Shown here piece by piece: positions 14,001 to 25,610 of a stretch of DNA of 64,000 nt. The stretch spans positions 3,100,001-3,164,000 of the forward strand of contig JAHREC010000011.1 in assembly GCA_020081605.1 (NCBI GenBank), written 5' to 3'. Each line of letters opens with the position of its first letter. Within the stretch, counting starts at the first letter, position 1. This DNA is from Albifimbria verrucaria (taxonomy: Eukaryota > Ascomycota > Sordariomycetes > Hypocreales > Stachybotryaceae). The position numbers and the translations under genes are program-made. A model generated the notes under the pieces. The model searched no databases. It saw nothing but the letters and a program-made list of their open reading frames with translations, and was not told where the DNA came from.

Positions 14001-15607
14001 GCGAGCAAGGAGACTCTGGACACGGACGTCACAGGCACTGTCTGGTTCCATGGTTCTGGGATTGAGTTGGGTGCTGTTTGGTGGCGGCTGATGAAGAGAA
14101 GAAACGGAGGGCTGAGCAGGAAACGTGCCCAACGAGGCACTAGGGAGTGCAAAGGACCAGCTACCGAGGACATGGGCGCATGCTAGTTGTTTTTACTCCA
14201 GCACCGGCCTGACTCTGACTCTGACTTGGCTTGACCCAGCCTGACCATGCAGATGCAGCTGCTATTGTCCGGTTAAGGAGGTATTTTTGCTAGTCGCAGC
14301 CACCGAGCGAGGACTGTTGTGAGAAGTGAGCAAGTCAAGGCACGTGTGCTTTGAGCTAAACTCTGGCCTGAAATGCCTTCAGCACGGTACCGGTACCTCC
14401 TGTGCTAACCCGCCCTCGCTTAATGTTACCTCGGTAAAGTACTAAAGTAACCTAGTAGATATTTCGGTACCTACCTACCTGTACCACCTAAGTACCTTAC
14501 CTAGGTACTCCCCTATCGTGCCTAGATAGTACTATACCTGCCTGGAGGTACCTACCTAGGTACTAAGCCAGCCTGCAAGGTTAACACCAAGGCTAGTACG
14601 AAGCTCGAGTTGCTGGCAGGCGCTACGAGTTGGGCGCTACCAACAGAGACAGCCACCGCCCCATCATCGTGGTCCAGCAGCACCATCCCTTACAGGGCTG
14701 CTACCTTTAAGCGAACAAGAAACCCCCAGTGGCTGCAGGGCCTATATGCACACGCCCAGCCATGACGCCGTTTGGAACGAGAGACCAGCTCCCCGGAAAC
14801 GCGAAGAGAAATAGCGTCGTCCGTCTCAATCCCTCTTTTCCAACCCAGCTAATCATCCCCGCTTGCCTGCAGAAGGATGGGCCACCACTGTCAACAGTTC
14901 TTTGTACAGCAAGATCATTGCGTGTATTTGTATCGCACTGTACAGATAGCTCAGATGAATCAAGAATGGGGACGCACCTGATAGAGAGAACACAGGAAAA
15001 GAAAGAAAAAGAAAAAAAGAAATTCAGAAAAAGAAAGCTAGGAACAAAAACCCTCGGTGGCATCCCATGCATGCTCCATTACTCCTCCTCCCCAGCAAGT
15101 CACACTTGTCGCAGGGCCAGGTCTGTGACTGACTCCCCTCACTCACTCACCCGCGCACTCACTCACCCCTTCCACATTCTCACAAGTGCAATTGATGATC
15201 CCTGTCTTGCTCCTTGCCATGTCCTAATCCCGGCCACTGTTCTTGGGAAAACGTGTCTGCCTGCCTATCTTCAGCTTACGGATGCAGGAGCAGCAAATGC
15301 ACGTCTCTGCGTCTGACATGACCTCTTTGGCTTTTGCCACCACCACCACCACCACCTTTTCCTCCATCATCCTTACTTCCTTGCTCTCCTCTTTCCGTAT
15401 CTTCAACTCTCCTCATCGACCCGAAACCACTGCCACAATCTTCGTCGCACGCCGCTCCTACGCTTGTTCCCACGACTACCTCCAACGCAACGGAACTCCA
15501 CCACCCATGGCTCTCGTCCAATCCGCCTCACAATCCAGTCAGCCCTCGACTGGTGTCTGCTGTTAAATGAAGTGCTTCTCCTGGTTCCTCGGCTACTCGC
15601 CATCACA
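11059..15607. other. Long intergenic stretch without a supported gene
   Basis: Many short ORFs exist on both strands (for example 13323-13752 minus and 14729-15316 plus), but none shows a recognised domain, signal peptide or in-frame intron chain. Pairs of ORFs on the same DNA in different frames (13323-13715 and 13366-13752) argue for chance. The segment 14386-14570 is dense in GGTACC, CCTAGG and TACCTACCT words. From about 15100 rightwards C/T-rich DNA with a CAC repeat (15340-15356) probably forms the promoter and leader of the next gene. Confidence 0.55.
14386..14570. repeat. Cluster of palindromic GGTACC / TACCTAGGTA words
   Basis: Within 185 bp the words GGTACC, GTACCTACC, TACCTAGGTAC and AGTACC recur many times, several as perfect palindromes. 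A smaller similar patch occurs at about 38875-38935 (GTAGGTAGGTA, GCAGGTACCTGC). Comparable sprinkling of TACCTAGGTA words is familiar in intergenic DNA of Sordariomycetes. It may be a worn transposon end or a protein-binding array; this is unproven. Confidence 0.5.
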
Positions 15608-16486
15608 ATGAATGTCCAGGCTGGACCGCCGCCGTCCACGCCTTCTCGCTCGTCCTTGCCCTCCTCGGCAGCTATCTCTCGACACCAACAAGACCAGATT
15701 GAAGCATCAGAGCCACCATCGCCGCCTGACCTGGCTTCTCTTTCTGGCGGTCATGTCCTCGCTATGGTCCGCCGCCGGCGTGCCCCAGACACTTGCCACC
15801 CGCCCCAGGTACCTATTTTCACTTTCTTTCCGCTTGCGCCTTGGTCCCTTGACTAACCGTCGTTTTTGGCAGGCTCGTATTTTTAAAAGGGCTCGTGTAA
15901 GTATTCTACCTGCCACTGGTGTCACGCCATTGCATCGTACCTCTCTTTTATCTTCTGGTCGATGGCTAACGTTCTAACTCGTCGACAGATGCGCACGCGT
16001 AACTGGTCTGAGCTCCGCCAAAGAACCCAGCAGGAGCAACAACAGGAACTACAACAGGAACTACAACAGGAACTACAACAGGAACTACAACAGGAACTAC
16101 AACAGGAACTACAACAGGAGCAACAACAGGAGCAACAACAGGAGCAGGATCAGCAACAACAGGAAGGGCAGCAGGAGCAAGACCAAGAGCACCAGCACCA
16201 GCCGTCGCCGACGCCCAGTTCTCAAGCTGCATCTGCCGACATTGATATATCCGAAAACCTGAACTCTCAACCCGAACATGCGGCCCATGGCGCCACCCAA
16301 GCGCCTGCCGTAGTAGGAGTTACCAATCTGGAAGAAGCACCACCAGGCTTGCAAACGGGTTTGCTTCGAGCTTCTCTTGAACCCATCGTCGACCCTGTAG
16401 GACCAGTTGCTTTACCACGCGACCACCTTCTCCTCCTTGTTCCACCCGCTCGAGGCCACACACCCGGCTCCCAACACGAGATGTAA
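15608..16486 (+). CDS. Q-rich orphan protein with a 24-nt micro-exon
   Basis: Proposed exons are 15608-15808, 15873-15896 and 15989-16486, giving 240 aa. Both introns have strong signals: GTACCT with a CTAAC branch and GGCAG acceptor, then GTAAGT with CTAAC and GACAG. All junctions are in phase 0 and the frame stays open through three exons, which is the main support. Residues 1-67 are Pro/Ser-rich, residues 68-75 are a basic octapeptide from the micro-exon, and residues 76 onward start MRTRNWSELR before a long Gln-rich tract. That tract is encoded by a 12-bp minisatellite (QQEL repeats, then QQEQ). The tail is acidic, then Pro-rich. I do not recognise the protein. A start inside exon 3 (ATG at 15962, with intron 2 partly retained) is possible but less likely. 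Confidence 0.5.
16029..16150 (+). repeat. 12-bp minisatellite (CAACAGGAACTA)n inside the Q-rich gene
   Basis: About seven copies of the 12-bp unit, then variants with GAGCAA, encode repeated QQEL and QQEQ. The opposite strand reads as a Val/Pro repeat, which explains the spurious minus-strand ORFs here. Copy number is likely to vary between strains. Confidence 0.85.
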
Positions 16487-18496
16487 CGCACTCTATCATA
16501 TTTCATTCTATATCTTATCCGACCCCTTGCTGCCAAGCTTTGTGGCTATCTGCATACAAAACAGAGCATTAGACAGCGCCCATTGCAAATATCGCCAAAG
16601 TCTGCTTTATTCGGATCTGACTATCATTATGGTCCTTGCCCTATATATCTGGGGACAGCTCCCGTGTGACCCACCAACTCCACGTCCCTCGCCGTGGCTC
16701 TTGGTGCTTTTTCTTGCTCGAGAGCAAATCATGTTGGCCTTCGCCGATAAGGCGAAAATCGTGACAGGCATTGCAGTTTGATTCGTCTCACCACTCATCC
16801 TCCCCTCCTCCTCGAACCTCATTCTACTACAACAATATCATTTTTTCAGCAACCAAGGCTCGCCTGGCCTGTTACCAGCTAGAGCCACATTGTCACCATC
16901 ATCCATCTTACATACGCCACTCAAAACAAACATCTGTGTTAATGGGATATAAGTTTGTGATCCGGTTGTCCTGGTTCAAACCTATTTACCTACATTGAGT
17001 TGCTTTACCTGGCGTTACCGACGTATATACCCAGTCATAAATAGTGTGTATCCACTCTCTGTAGTGAGAGGCGAGAAAATTTTGGGAGTTTTACGGTTTT
17101 TGTCTCAATCTTAGCATGTCCGGCGTTCTTATGCATTATCTCAGTATAGTTTATGTAGATAAGGGGCCATAAGATCTAACTTATGGAAAAGCAGGCTGGG
17201 ATTCGCATTGCGGCTTTGGCCATGAACTTGAATTCACGGAAACGATGGCCATATTCGCCCTCGGCATTCATCACGGCATCATAATGCACATCACTGTCAT
17301 ATTTATCTCGCCTTTCGTAAACAGTGATTTTGTCTCTTGTATATCAGCGAAGAGGCAATTTAGATAGTCCGCCAAAGAATGTTGCTGTTGTGAAGCTTAC
17401 TGTATAGCCTAATGGCCAACCTCGGCAGGCAGCCCTATTCCTATGCCGCTGTCCGTTCCTCCATCCCATGAAGTTGTTGTAGCATTGCTTCCTAACTCTC
17501 TTCTCGCAACCTCCTCATTTAATAGCCCACGGATCCATCGAAGAACATACCTAAGGGCATCTGTACCTGTGAGCACGTGTAACTTAGAGTGCTTTGTAGT
17601 AGTAAGTACTAGGCTTAAACAAACATCTTCATATTCACGGGGCTCAAGTTTGCCCCAATACGATAGCTTGAGCGTACTTGCTCTCATCCTCATGCGGGTG
17701 CAGGCTCGATACAGGGCCTATCCTGTAGAAAGTTCTGTAATTAGAAAGACATCAAACTGGAGGATATAGCACCATCCTTAGTATAACGAATTAACTCAGA
17801 AGTTATAGGTTGGGCCTCTACTATGACTCGCCGCCTTAGCCATCCTTAATTGCAGAAGACACATACCACAAATTTGATGTCATCTACCCATGGGCGAAAG
17901 TTACATGTTAGGTAAACTATAAAAAAACCGGGCAAGTTGTAAATGCTCAAAAGTCGTGCCTTTGACCAGACCCTGTTTTATACTCACGCCCCTTCATATG
18001 TCTCGGGTTTTATTTTATCGTCGACTTATGGCTCACAGCCATGTCGCTGCATAAGCTCGAGCCATAAACCTCCTTGTCCTCATGAGGAATGATGATGTAA
18101 CCATGCTGGAAATATCTGTTTCAGAATAAGTCTGGAAATTTTGAGGAATCAAAGTATATAGCATTACGCAGAAAGGCTCTACTGCATTAAAAAAGACTAT
18201 TAAAAGGTTGGATGGATCAGGACTTAGTATCGATCGCTCAACGGCAATTATATAATTGGCAACTCCTAATGGGTAGCTCTTGGAGTGAAAGCATTTGACA
18301 AATCACAAGATGCGTTAATTAAGTTCCTGGGTAGCAACTCATGCAAAGTAGCGTAGGTCAACTATCATTTGAGACGGGGTAATGAAGTCAGGTAGGATTT
18401 AAGACTGCCGGAAGTGCTGTAGCATTGTCACGAAACAAATGTAAAAAGCACAGCACATTATCGATTCCGATGATCTCGTATTGACAACCCCGAGGA
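16487..18496. other. Intergenic, nothing recognised
   Basis: Only short unrelated ORFs (for example 17409-17693 minus and 17443-17769 plus, on overlapping DNA). Local matches to a tRNA B-box lack the complementary T-stem. The right end is the 3' side of the carboxypeptidase gene. Confidence 0.55.
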
Positions 18497-20011
18497 TTAT
18501 TTCATGTTTTGGAGTAGGTATCGAACTCCAGCCCAAGCCTCTTGCCCGCTGGGGACAATTTGGCTGGCAGGAAGAACGAATCCATACCGACCTGTGTCCC
18601 GGAGCTCGGCAGTGAAGGTGTAGTCTGCCCCAACTACATCGTTTACGTAGTCGACACTGCTGCCTGTCGCCTGGTAGATGGTAGTACAAATCGGCCCATA
18701 CTTGAACGAGGTCCCAAAAACACCTCGGATAGCGGCGACAACACCAGCGGCAAGTCTCTGGAACTCAGTGTTCTTGGCAGCAACGGCAGTGCAGGAATAG
18801 CCGTACGCTATAAAAGGCATGTTGTTAGTTGCAATATCCTTGAGCATCGGCCTCTAACGAAAATTGATGGTTACTTACGGGTCATAAACAGCTGGGAATA
18901 GGCGTGCCAGTCAATGTACAACTTCAAGCCCTGGGAGCTCTTAATCTGTCGAAGGAAGGCAGCCAGGGCCGTTGTTTCTGGGGCGCTGCTGGCAGAAGTG
19001 CCTCTGTAGTCTTGAGCACAAGGGTCTGTCGAGGCGCCACCGCTGACATCCCACTTGAAAGGCCAGTTACGGTTGATGTCGTGGCCAAGGCACGAACTAC
19101 CAGAAGTGGATTGACGGTTCTTGCGCCACAAGCGGTCATTGGTCTGGGTATACAGGAATCCTAGTCTTGTCAGAAACTTCGCGTGGACATCCACAGGAGA
19201 ACAGGAGTGTCTCACCATCCGGATTCACCACAGGGAAGAAGTAGAAATCGTATTTATCCACAAAGCCCTTGATCTCGGAGCTAGAAGCGTATGTGGATAG
19301 AAGAGTCCATGCAAAATACTCGACGACCTGAGGTGAGACTGTCAGTAAAAACACCGACGAGATACTGAACCTGTACGGGGAATGTAGTACCATAGTAGTG
19401 ATCCACTCACGAGCGTGGACAGTGCCGTGGAAGACGATGGCAGGCTTTGTGCCTGGTCCGCCACTACCATAGACATGAATGCCAGCAATGTTGTTGCCGT
19501 TTAGAGAGCGCCCCGAGGAAACGAGTCGGGAGTTGCCAGGATACGTTGTCTGAAGATCTGTGAGGAAACGAACATGGTCGGCATATGAATGGTACGAGTT
19601 GAACCAGGTTGCGTTTGCAGAACCAGCTTTAATAGAAATATGGTCAATATCACAGTCCAGCAGATATCAAGTACTGCAGGTGCTTACCAAGGTAAGTTTG
19701 GAAGCTGGTCTCATCGGCGATGGATGCGCCCAAGTCCTCATGCATCGTCTCAACATGGAACTTGGCAGTCTCTTTCTCAAAGCCTTAACTTGCTTGGGAC
19801 CAACCAAGATATCGGCAAAGGACCCCGGCTGACGGGGATACTCCCAGGTGTCCAGACCGAGTTTTGAGACAATGCCATCAATTTCAGCGGTATCCTTGCC
19901 GACGCCTACTCGGAAAACCTTGAAGCCATCGTAGGAGACCACGCGAGGGCGAGGAACCGAGCTAGCAGAGCCGGCAGCCAAGAGGGCTGCGATAAAAGCG
20001 ATGGTCTTCAT
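18497..20011 (-). CDS. Secreted M14A zinc carboxypeptidase (MCPA-like), one apparent -1 frameshift
   Basis: Exons on the minus strand are 20011-19688, 19626-19391, 19327-19216, 19160-18879 and 18807-18497. All four introns (55-71 nt) have GT...AG ends, and the exon phases fit. The start MKTIAFIAALLAAGSASS is a signal peptide; a propeptide follows, with EVMHEDLGASI-type processing context (MHEDLGASIADE). Zinc ligands are H179 and E182 in HAREW and H310 in DWHAYSQ; the catalytic base is E386 in AELRDTGRYGF. NPDG and RLWRKNR motifs are intact. The reconstructed length is 421 aa, normal for the family. The frame breaks at about 19779-19783 (AAGGCTTTGAG): one missing T would give KAFEKE and restore the phase required by the next junction. 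Since everything else is intact, this is more likely a base-call loss than a dead gene. Confidence 0.88.
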
Positions 20012-21854
20012 TGCACTCGGGTTTCTCTGCAGTCTAAAAGAAATGGACCGTGCGAAGAGGCGAAAGAAGTTTGACAATGGGCTTCTGTGTGGGAAATTTA
20101 TACGTGTTTCGAAGCGTACCTGGTCTGTGACGAGCTGCCATCAATTGTGTGCAATATCACCATCACCTAAAGACCGGTTCCCCATCTATGCTCCTTTATC
20201 AACCTTCCGCTTCGGGCAGGTCCATGTCGACGACGCGACCTGGGGCTAAACGGAGTGCGACCCTGATTGCCATAGGCGCCGATGCATCGTGAGAGCCGAG
20301 ACCAGCAGTAGTTAATTTCATTGCACTCAACTCCTACCCAGAAGCGGAACGCTTGCCGAGTTGAGGGGAAGAAAAGGAATCTGTGAGAGCTGAGGGCTAT
20401 GACCTACTGCATTTGGCAGGGTGTTTTGCGATTGTATAATTGCATCAATCTACCGGAGGATCAATGCAACGTGGGTCGGCAATGCGGCGATAAGACATGG
20501 TAGGACCATGTTCTCCACGATCCACCCCGGGACTCGATGATGTGCCATATGTCGACAATGATGGATGGGGAGGATCTCGCTGGCCGTAACCTGCAGGAGA
20601 ATGCTCCGCCTGTTGCACCATCCAGCCGCCTACAGAGGAGGGGTGAATACCTCAGACACGTTGTTTGGCTAATTCCGCAAACAGAAACCAGTCATAATTA
20701 CCTAGGTAGGCTGTAACGTGTGCCCAAGTTGCCAAAACGTCAAGAGCAGTCGCGCAATACTGCTCTCACCTTCCAAATCTGCTCGTTCAGATAGCGCAGT
20801 GTGACACATCTCTCCTGTTGCCTACCATGTAGGTAGGAGGGCATTTGACGCATCGGCTCAGTCATCCAAAGAGGTCTAGTTTGAGTCGCGAGATCGGTGA
20901 TGGAAAAGTCGTAGGCTATCAGGACTTCTATCAGGACATATATATCAAGGCCGTGGGCAAACTCAGCCGCGGAGGTGTTGATGGAGGCAGAGAAATGGCT
21001 CACGCCAGCTTAGCTCAAACCGATTCCCAGGGCAATCGAGAGGGACATGGTAGGACACGGAGGTATCATGTTACCGGTCTTGAGCTGATGCACGTATTTT
21101 GTGGCCAAGCCCGTTGCGAATCCGGCCACTAAATCAAGCACGGAATGCCGATGCCATATGCTGGAAGTACCTGATGCAAAGTATGATGGAGATGTAGTAC
21201 ACCCACAGTGCAATAAGGCTTCCTGCTGGCCCTGCTTGGCCTGCTTCGTAGCAGATCATCGGCATTGAATGCCTGTCGGATCCTTGGCCTATCAGGCTGC
21301 CTCAACTGGGAAAGAAGCCAGGACTAACATGTCCATCGCAAACAAGCGTGGTGCTGGTGCTGTCAGGGCACAGGCTGCACGTGAGCATGCGTGCAGTCTT
21401 TGCCGACCGGGGCGAAGATCACGTAGAGCAGCCATGGTCTATGGCCAGATTACTGCCATCATAACTGTAGTCGTCCATCGCTAGGTTCAACATATGGGGC
21501 GGAAACGAGTAATATTATGAGCCGTAGCTGCTCCAAGGTCTTTGCGTTCTTAGCTCCAAGAGTTGATTCTACATTGACGAAACAATGACTTGTGAGAGTG
21601 GGCAAAACATCCTGGATGCTTCTAGCATCTGAATAATACACAATCCACGTCAGGAGCTTTAGGACAGTCTCGCGACCCCGCTCACTGGGTCCTCGACAAA
21701 TCGTGTAGCAGGGCAGATGACCAATGGGATAGGTCGGCACGTGAGACAATCGGGTGAAACTTTGGGAAGGCCGTCAACCCAGGCAGCTTGCGTTTGACAA
21801 GAAACAGACCTGAACTTTCTCCCATTGTTCATCAACAGCGTCCGCGGGCACGAG
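20012..21854. other. Intergenic between divergent carboxypeptidase and SDR genes; no supported gene
   Basis: Minus-strand ORFs at 20740-21003, 21010-21213 and 21459-21749 read fairly naturally (the last contains ETVLKLLTWIVYYSDARS). However, no domain, start or splice chain links them, so no gene is called. A worn gene fragment cannot be excluded. Confidence 0.45.
20097..20102 (-). promoter_or_regulatory. TATA box of the carboxypeptidase gene
   Basis: TATAAA on the minus strand about 90 bp upstream of the ATG at 20011; position and orientation fit a core promoter. Confidence 0.5.
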
Positions 21855-22667
21855 ATGGTGGCAAAACTCTACAACAAGGCGGTCGTGCTAGGGGCCAGCT
21901 CCGGAATTGGTGCAGCACTGGTTGGCAAACTAGTCGCTGCTGGTACCAAAGTCATTGCCGTAGGTCGTCGACGGCCACTCCTCGATGCCCTCGCCGAGAC
22001 GCACGGGGTTGCCATGGTGTCGGCCATTACATTTGACGTGACGGATCTGGGAGGTATCCGAACTTTCGTCGATTCAATTCTTGAATCTCATGCGGACGTT
22101 GACTGCGTCGTCATCAATGCCGGCATCCAGCGAGCATTCGATTTTGCAAATCCAGAAACTCTCGACTTGACCGCCTTTGATCTAGAGTTGAAAACCAACT
22201 ACACCTCGCCTGCGCACATCACGGCTGCCTTCCTACCCCACCTCAAGGCCCAGAGACAGGGTCATCTGGTCTATGTCAGCGCCACCCTCGGCCTTGTACC
22301 CAGCTTGATCAGGACACCAAATTACAATGCGTCCAAGGCAGCGTTGCACGCCTTCATCATGGCCATTCGTCAACAGCTCAAGGACGCAGGTCATACAAAT
22401 GTCCGGCTGGTCGAGGTGTTTCCGCCTGCCGTGCAGACGGAGCTGCATGATGAGCACCATCAGCCTGACTTGGTCAATGGTGGTAAGATTGGTATGCCGC
22501 TCGGCCTATACACGGACCTGATGTATCAGGGACTGCTCCGAGGCGATGATCAGTTCGCAATTGGCCCAGGTGAGGATTTATTGAGGGACGGAGGGGTCGA
22601 GGACCAGAGGCAGAAGCTCTTCCAGACCCAGCAGTCGGCCATGAAAAAGTCCTTCAGCCTTACTTGA
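21855..22667 (+). CDS. Short-chain dehydrogenase/reductase (DltE-like classical SDR)
   Basis: NAD(P)-dependent oxidoreductase of 270 aa in a single exon. The start is the ATG at 21855; the open frame extends upstream only to a TTG. The cofactor-binding motif is GASSGIG at residues 13-19, followed by the GRR stretch that in many SDRs favours NADP. NAG is at 88-90, catalytic Ser142 is in YVSATLG, and the catalytic pair Y157-K161 is in YNASK. FPPAVQTEL after the active site corresponds to the family's PG-motif region. No membrane segment or signal is seen, so it is probably cytosolic. The gene is alone, about 1.8 kb from the divergent carboxypeptidase, and gives no pathway context. The substrate is unknown. 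Confidence 0.92.
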   Translation: MVAKLYNKAVVLGASSGIGAALVGKLVAAGTKVIAVGRRRPLLDALAETHGVAMVSAITFDVTDLGGIRTFVDSILESHADVDCVVINAGIQRAFDFANPETLDLTAFDLELKTNYTSPAHITAAFLPHLKAQRQGHLVYVSATLGLVPSLIRTPNYNASKAALHAFIMAIRQQLKDAGHTNVRLVEVFPPAVQTELHDEHHQPDLVNGGKIGMPLGLYTDLMYQGLLRGDDQFAIGPGEDLLRDGGVEDQRQKLFQTQQSAMKKSFSLT

Positions 22668-23788
22668 AGTGAGACACTTCGCGTACGGAACATGATGTAC
22701 GTAGCCATTTTCCAGATGCTCCAAATGCCTGCAGCTTGCATTGACTTCCGGCCACGGAGCTTAATTCCGTGAACCATCTAAGCCTTTTTGGTATTCGATA
22801 CACGCTTCCTCCGACTTATCTAAAACAACGGCTTGAGGCTCAGCCCTGCTATGTGGCATACTGTTTTTTTTCGTGTGTTGTAATAGTAGTAGATCGCAGA
22901 GGAGAAAGGCCAAACGTCTGACCTTACTCGTCTTAATTTGAGACGTTGGGTTCTCCACTGTCATCTAATTTTGATGTACACTATTCATGCCCTAGCGACC
23001 TGACTTCTTCATCTGAGGCCGATTGTAGTCTGGTTTCACAAAAACCAGACGCCAAAGTTGGATTGTATGAGACAGTGAGCCTAAATACCTAGCCTTGTCG
23101 ACACATGTAGATCGTCAAGGTCTTCACCACTGGGATGAGGACTGGTGAGGAAACCCCCTCGTCGTAGGATGTTTCGAGGCGATGATAATCAGTAATGCTG
23201 ATGGGATCTGGCTTCTCCGTGGCTTTTAAGGGCATATCTGAATGTTCTCCATCACTATCGTGGAGGCTATGAATAGATATCTAAATCGACATTTCGTCCA
23301 GTGTCGGCTAGCATATCTTAGATGGCTTGAGATGGTCTGACTTGTGCTTTTGCCGACAGTCAAAACGCCGGTCTAAAAAGATGTTGCCTGTCCTGACTCG
23401 GGACAATTCTAGTAAAGACGGTTCCCATGCCTCAGTCGGCTTTACGACCAGCATACGAGCCCCTCTCATTTGTTGTTTGGCCCTTGAACCGGGTCGATAC
23501 TCTCCAACTGGTTGTGCCCCGTGTACTCTAACAAGGACTGTATCAAGGTAGGCCTGGAAGGCTTGGTGTATTCGTAGTTATATAACCAGACCATGGGCCT
23601 CGTCCAATACAAGCCAATTCAACTTTTAGCATGCCTTTCAAGATTCCCATCCAGCCATTCATTTTCACACACGATATATCGACTGACGACCCACACCAAA
23701 GTCTGTGTAGCACTACCCGTGCCACTCCCTGATACGCTGTTTCTCTCATTTCTATCGATCACAAGAGAGGAACAACCTCCAAAGACAA
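22668..23788. other. Intergenic, nothing recognised
   Basis: Only short ORFs without domains. The last 150 bp form the leader of the Gly-rich gene. Confidence 0.55.
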
Positions 23789-24670
23789 ATGAAGCTCCTC
23801 CAAGTAGCATCGGCAGTTGCCGTACTGCCGGGCATGGCTGTGGCGACCTTTGGTCATGGCGATCTGGGCGGAGGTATCGGTGGTGAAATTGGTGGCGGTG
23901 CAGTTGGAGAGGTTGGGGAGGTGCTGGGGCGAAGCTGGTGGAGGCACTGGGGGCCATGTTGGCGGTGGAGTGGGCGGTGGTATTATCGGTGGAGTCGGAG
24001 GAGGAATCATTGGTGGTATTGGAGGAGGCATAGGCGGAGGTGTCGGTGGGGGCATAGGCGGTCATATCGGCGGTGGTGCCGGTGGAGGTGCCGGTGGAGG
24101 TGCCGGCGGTGGTGCCGGCGGTCACGTTGGCGGAGGAATAGGTGGAGGCATTGGTGGTGATATAGGTGGCGGGGTCGGCGGCGGCATCGGGGGTGGTGCC
24201 GGAGGAGGTGCCGGTGGTGAAGTTGGTGGCGGAGGCGACAAAGGAGGTGATAAAGGAGGAGGTATCGGCGGTGGTATCGGAGGGGCATTGGAGGAGGCCA
24301 CGAAGGAAGCCCGCCTTGCGACTGCCAGTCTCCTCCGACAAGCACTGCAGAGCCGGCGGCTCCAGTGAAACCGGCTCCATCTACTGCATCTGCCCCAGCA
24401 ACAGAGCCTGTATCGATGGAACCTCCCAAGTCTCAGCCCACCAAGGCTGAGCCTACCTCGGTCGAACCTACAACTGCGCCTTTAACTAGTCTTGTCGACG
24501 AGCCTCCAGCCACTCCTTTTCCGATACCAAGCAACAGTACACTCACCAAGGTGCCTCGGCCAACTGGCGGCTTGCCAGGATCATTGCCAACACCCATCAG
24601 CAACGCAGCGATGCTTGAAGCCGGGCTCTTTGTTCTAGCTCTTCCTGCCCTTGTGATGGCGGTGTTATAA
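23789..24670 (+). CDS. Gly-rich, GPI-type cell-wall protein, three apparent -1 frameshifts
   Basis: The start MKLLQVASAVAVLPGMAVA is a signal peptide. A domain of about 160 residues follows, made almost entirely of GGG[IVAH]GG-type repeats. Next come a Pro/Ser/Thr/Glu-rich spacer (PAPSTASAPATEPVS) and a hydrophobic C-terminus (FVLALPALVMAVL) after a small-residue stretch, as in GPI-anchor signals. The Gly-rich frame changes three times, at about 23915-23918, 23926-23929 and 24278-24281. Each site is a GGGG run where five Gs would keep the repeat in frame, and three lost bases carry the frame exactly onto the C-terminal ORF. Reconstructed length is about 294 aa. The opposite strand is also open by virtue of repeat codons and is not a gene. 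A structural role in wall or surface is inferred from architecture only. Confidence 0.7.
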
Positions 24671-25610
24671 AGCGTTAGAATGAATACTTTTGATCGGGAG
24701 AAGTAGGTCAGGGCAAAGCAGGGCAGGGCAAGGCAAAGCCAACACTTTGTAACAGCATTTCGTGTGAACAGATAATGTGTAATATCTGAACACTCAACAC
24801 ATTATCTTTCTCCTATCCTAAGTACGTAGTATCGGCACATCCTACTTCGGCGAACGCTCAATTGTGAATATATTTACGATCCATCATTCATAGTCTAAGG
24901 ATATTGACTTGCTGGCCACATCGCGTGGGTTTATCTAAATTGATACATGAAATTGCTACGCCTTACTGTACTTTACCAAAACCATGAACTCCAGCTCATG
25001 GTATAAAGGGAAGTCAGCGAGTCAACATCCCCGAGTCGAGCTGTCCAGTTTGTGCATCTACATTCATTTCTGCCTAGAATAAGCGATTTTGTACCACTTC
25101 ACGTAGCCGTGAACAAGTGTAAGGACGACAAAATCAATCCACCACAGCTGCAAGCTTCAATCAAGAAATTGATTCGTTATTATTGTCTGCAACCCCTCCA
25201 TGAACATGGCATCAACCTGCATTTCACATCCTCGAAGGCTTGTGGTGGTTGGACAAAATACGCACGCACCAATGCAGATCTGGTTACGTTTCTCTGAGTA
25301 CATGGTGCGAACCTTAGCCTTCGTTGATTTTATCGGTAGGCAACAAATCATCATGGTTCTAGATTCTGATCCTCGCATTCGCTTCACGGACTTTTCCGAA
25401 ATGCCGACAGGGAGGTGGCAGTTGGTATGCCTCGTGAACTTTGACGCCAAACGGAGCGCCACGAAAGTCCGTGGTTAATCTTTGCTTAAATATTAGATGG
25501 CGAGATCAATGTCATTAAAAAACGAACCATCTTTACTTTCCTTCTACCTTCTTCTTGTTTACCGAGCGAAATTGCATTTAATCAATACGGGGCCCTAAGA
25601 GTTCACAATC
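24671..25610. other. Intergenic, nothing recognised
   Basis: Contains a short direct array of GGGCA(A/G)GGC-like words near 24710-24740 and chance ORFs (25052-25478). The right 100 bp is a C/T-rich leader for the VOC gene. Confidence 0.5.

Noticed and set aside
14729..15316. 195-aa plus-strand ORF
   Set aside because: No domain, odd composition, and overlaps the probable promoter and leader of the Q-rich gene.
16950..17000. tRNA-like B-box (GGTTCAAAC)
   Set aside because: The T-stem halves do not pair and no A-box or acceptor stem lies at the right distance.
18497..20011. Calling the carboxypeptidase (and the other frameshifted genes) pseudogenes
   Set aside because: Only single homopolymer bases are missing; splice sites, phases and active-site residues are all intact.
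23619..24380. 253-aa Thr/Ser/Ala-rich minus-strand ORF
   Set aside because: Mirror image of the Gly-rich repeat on the plus strand; no start context or signal peptide, and it disagrees with the neighbouring C-terminal frame.
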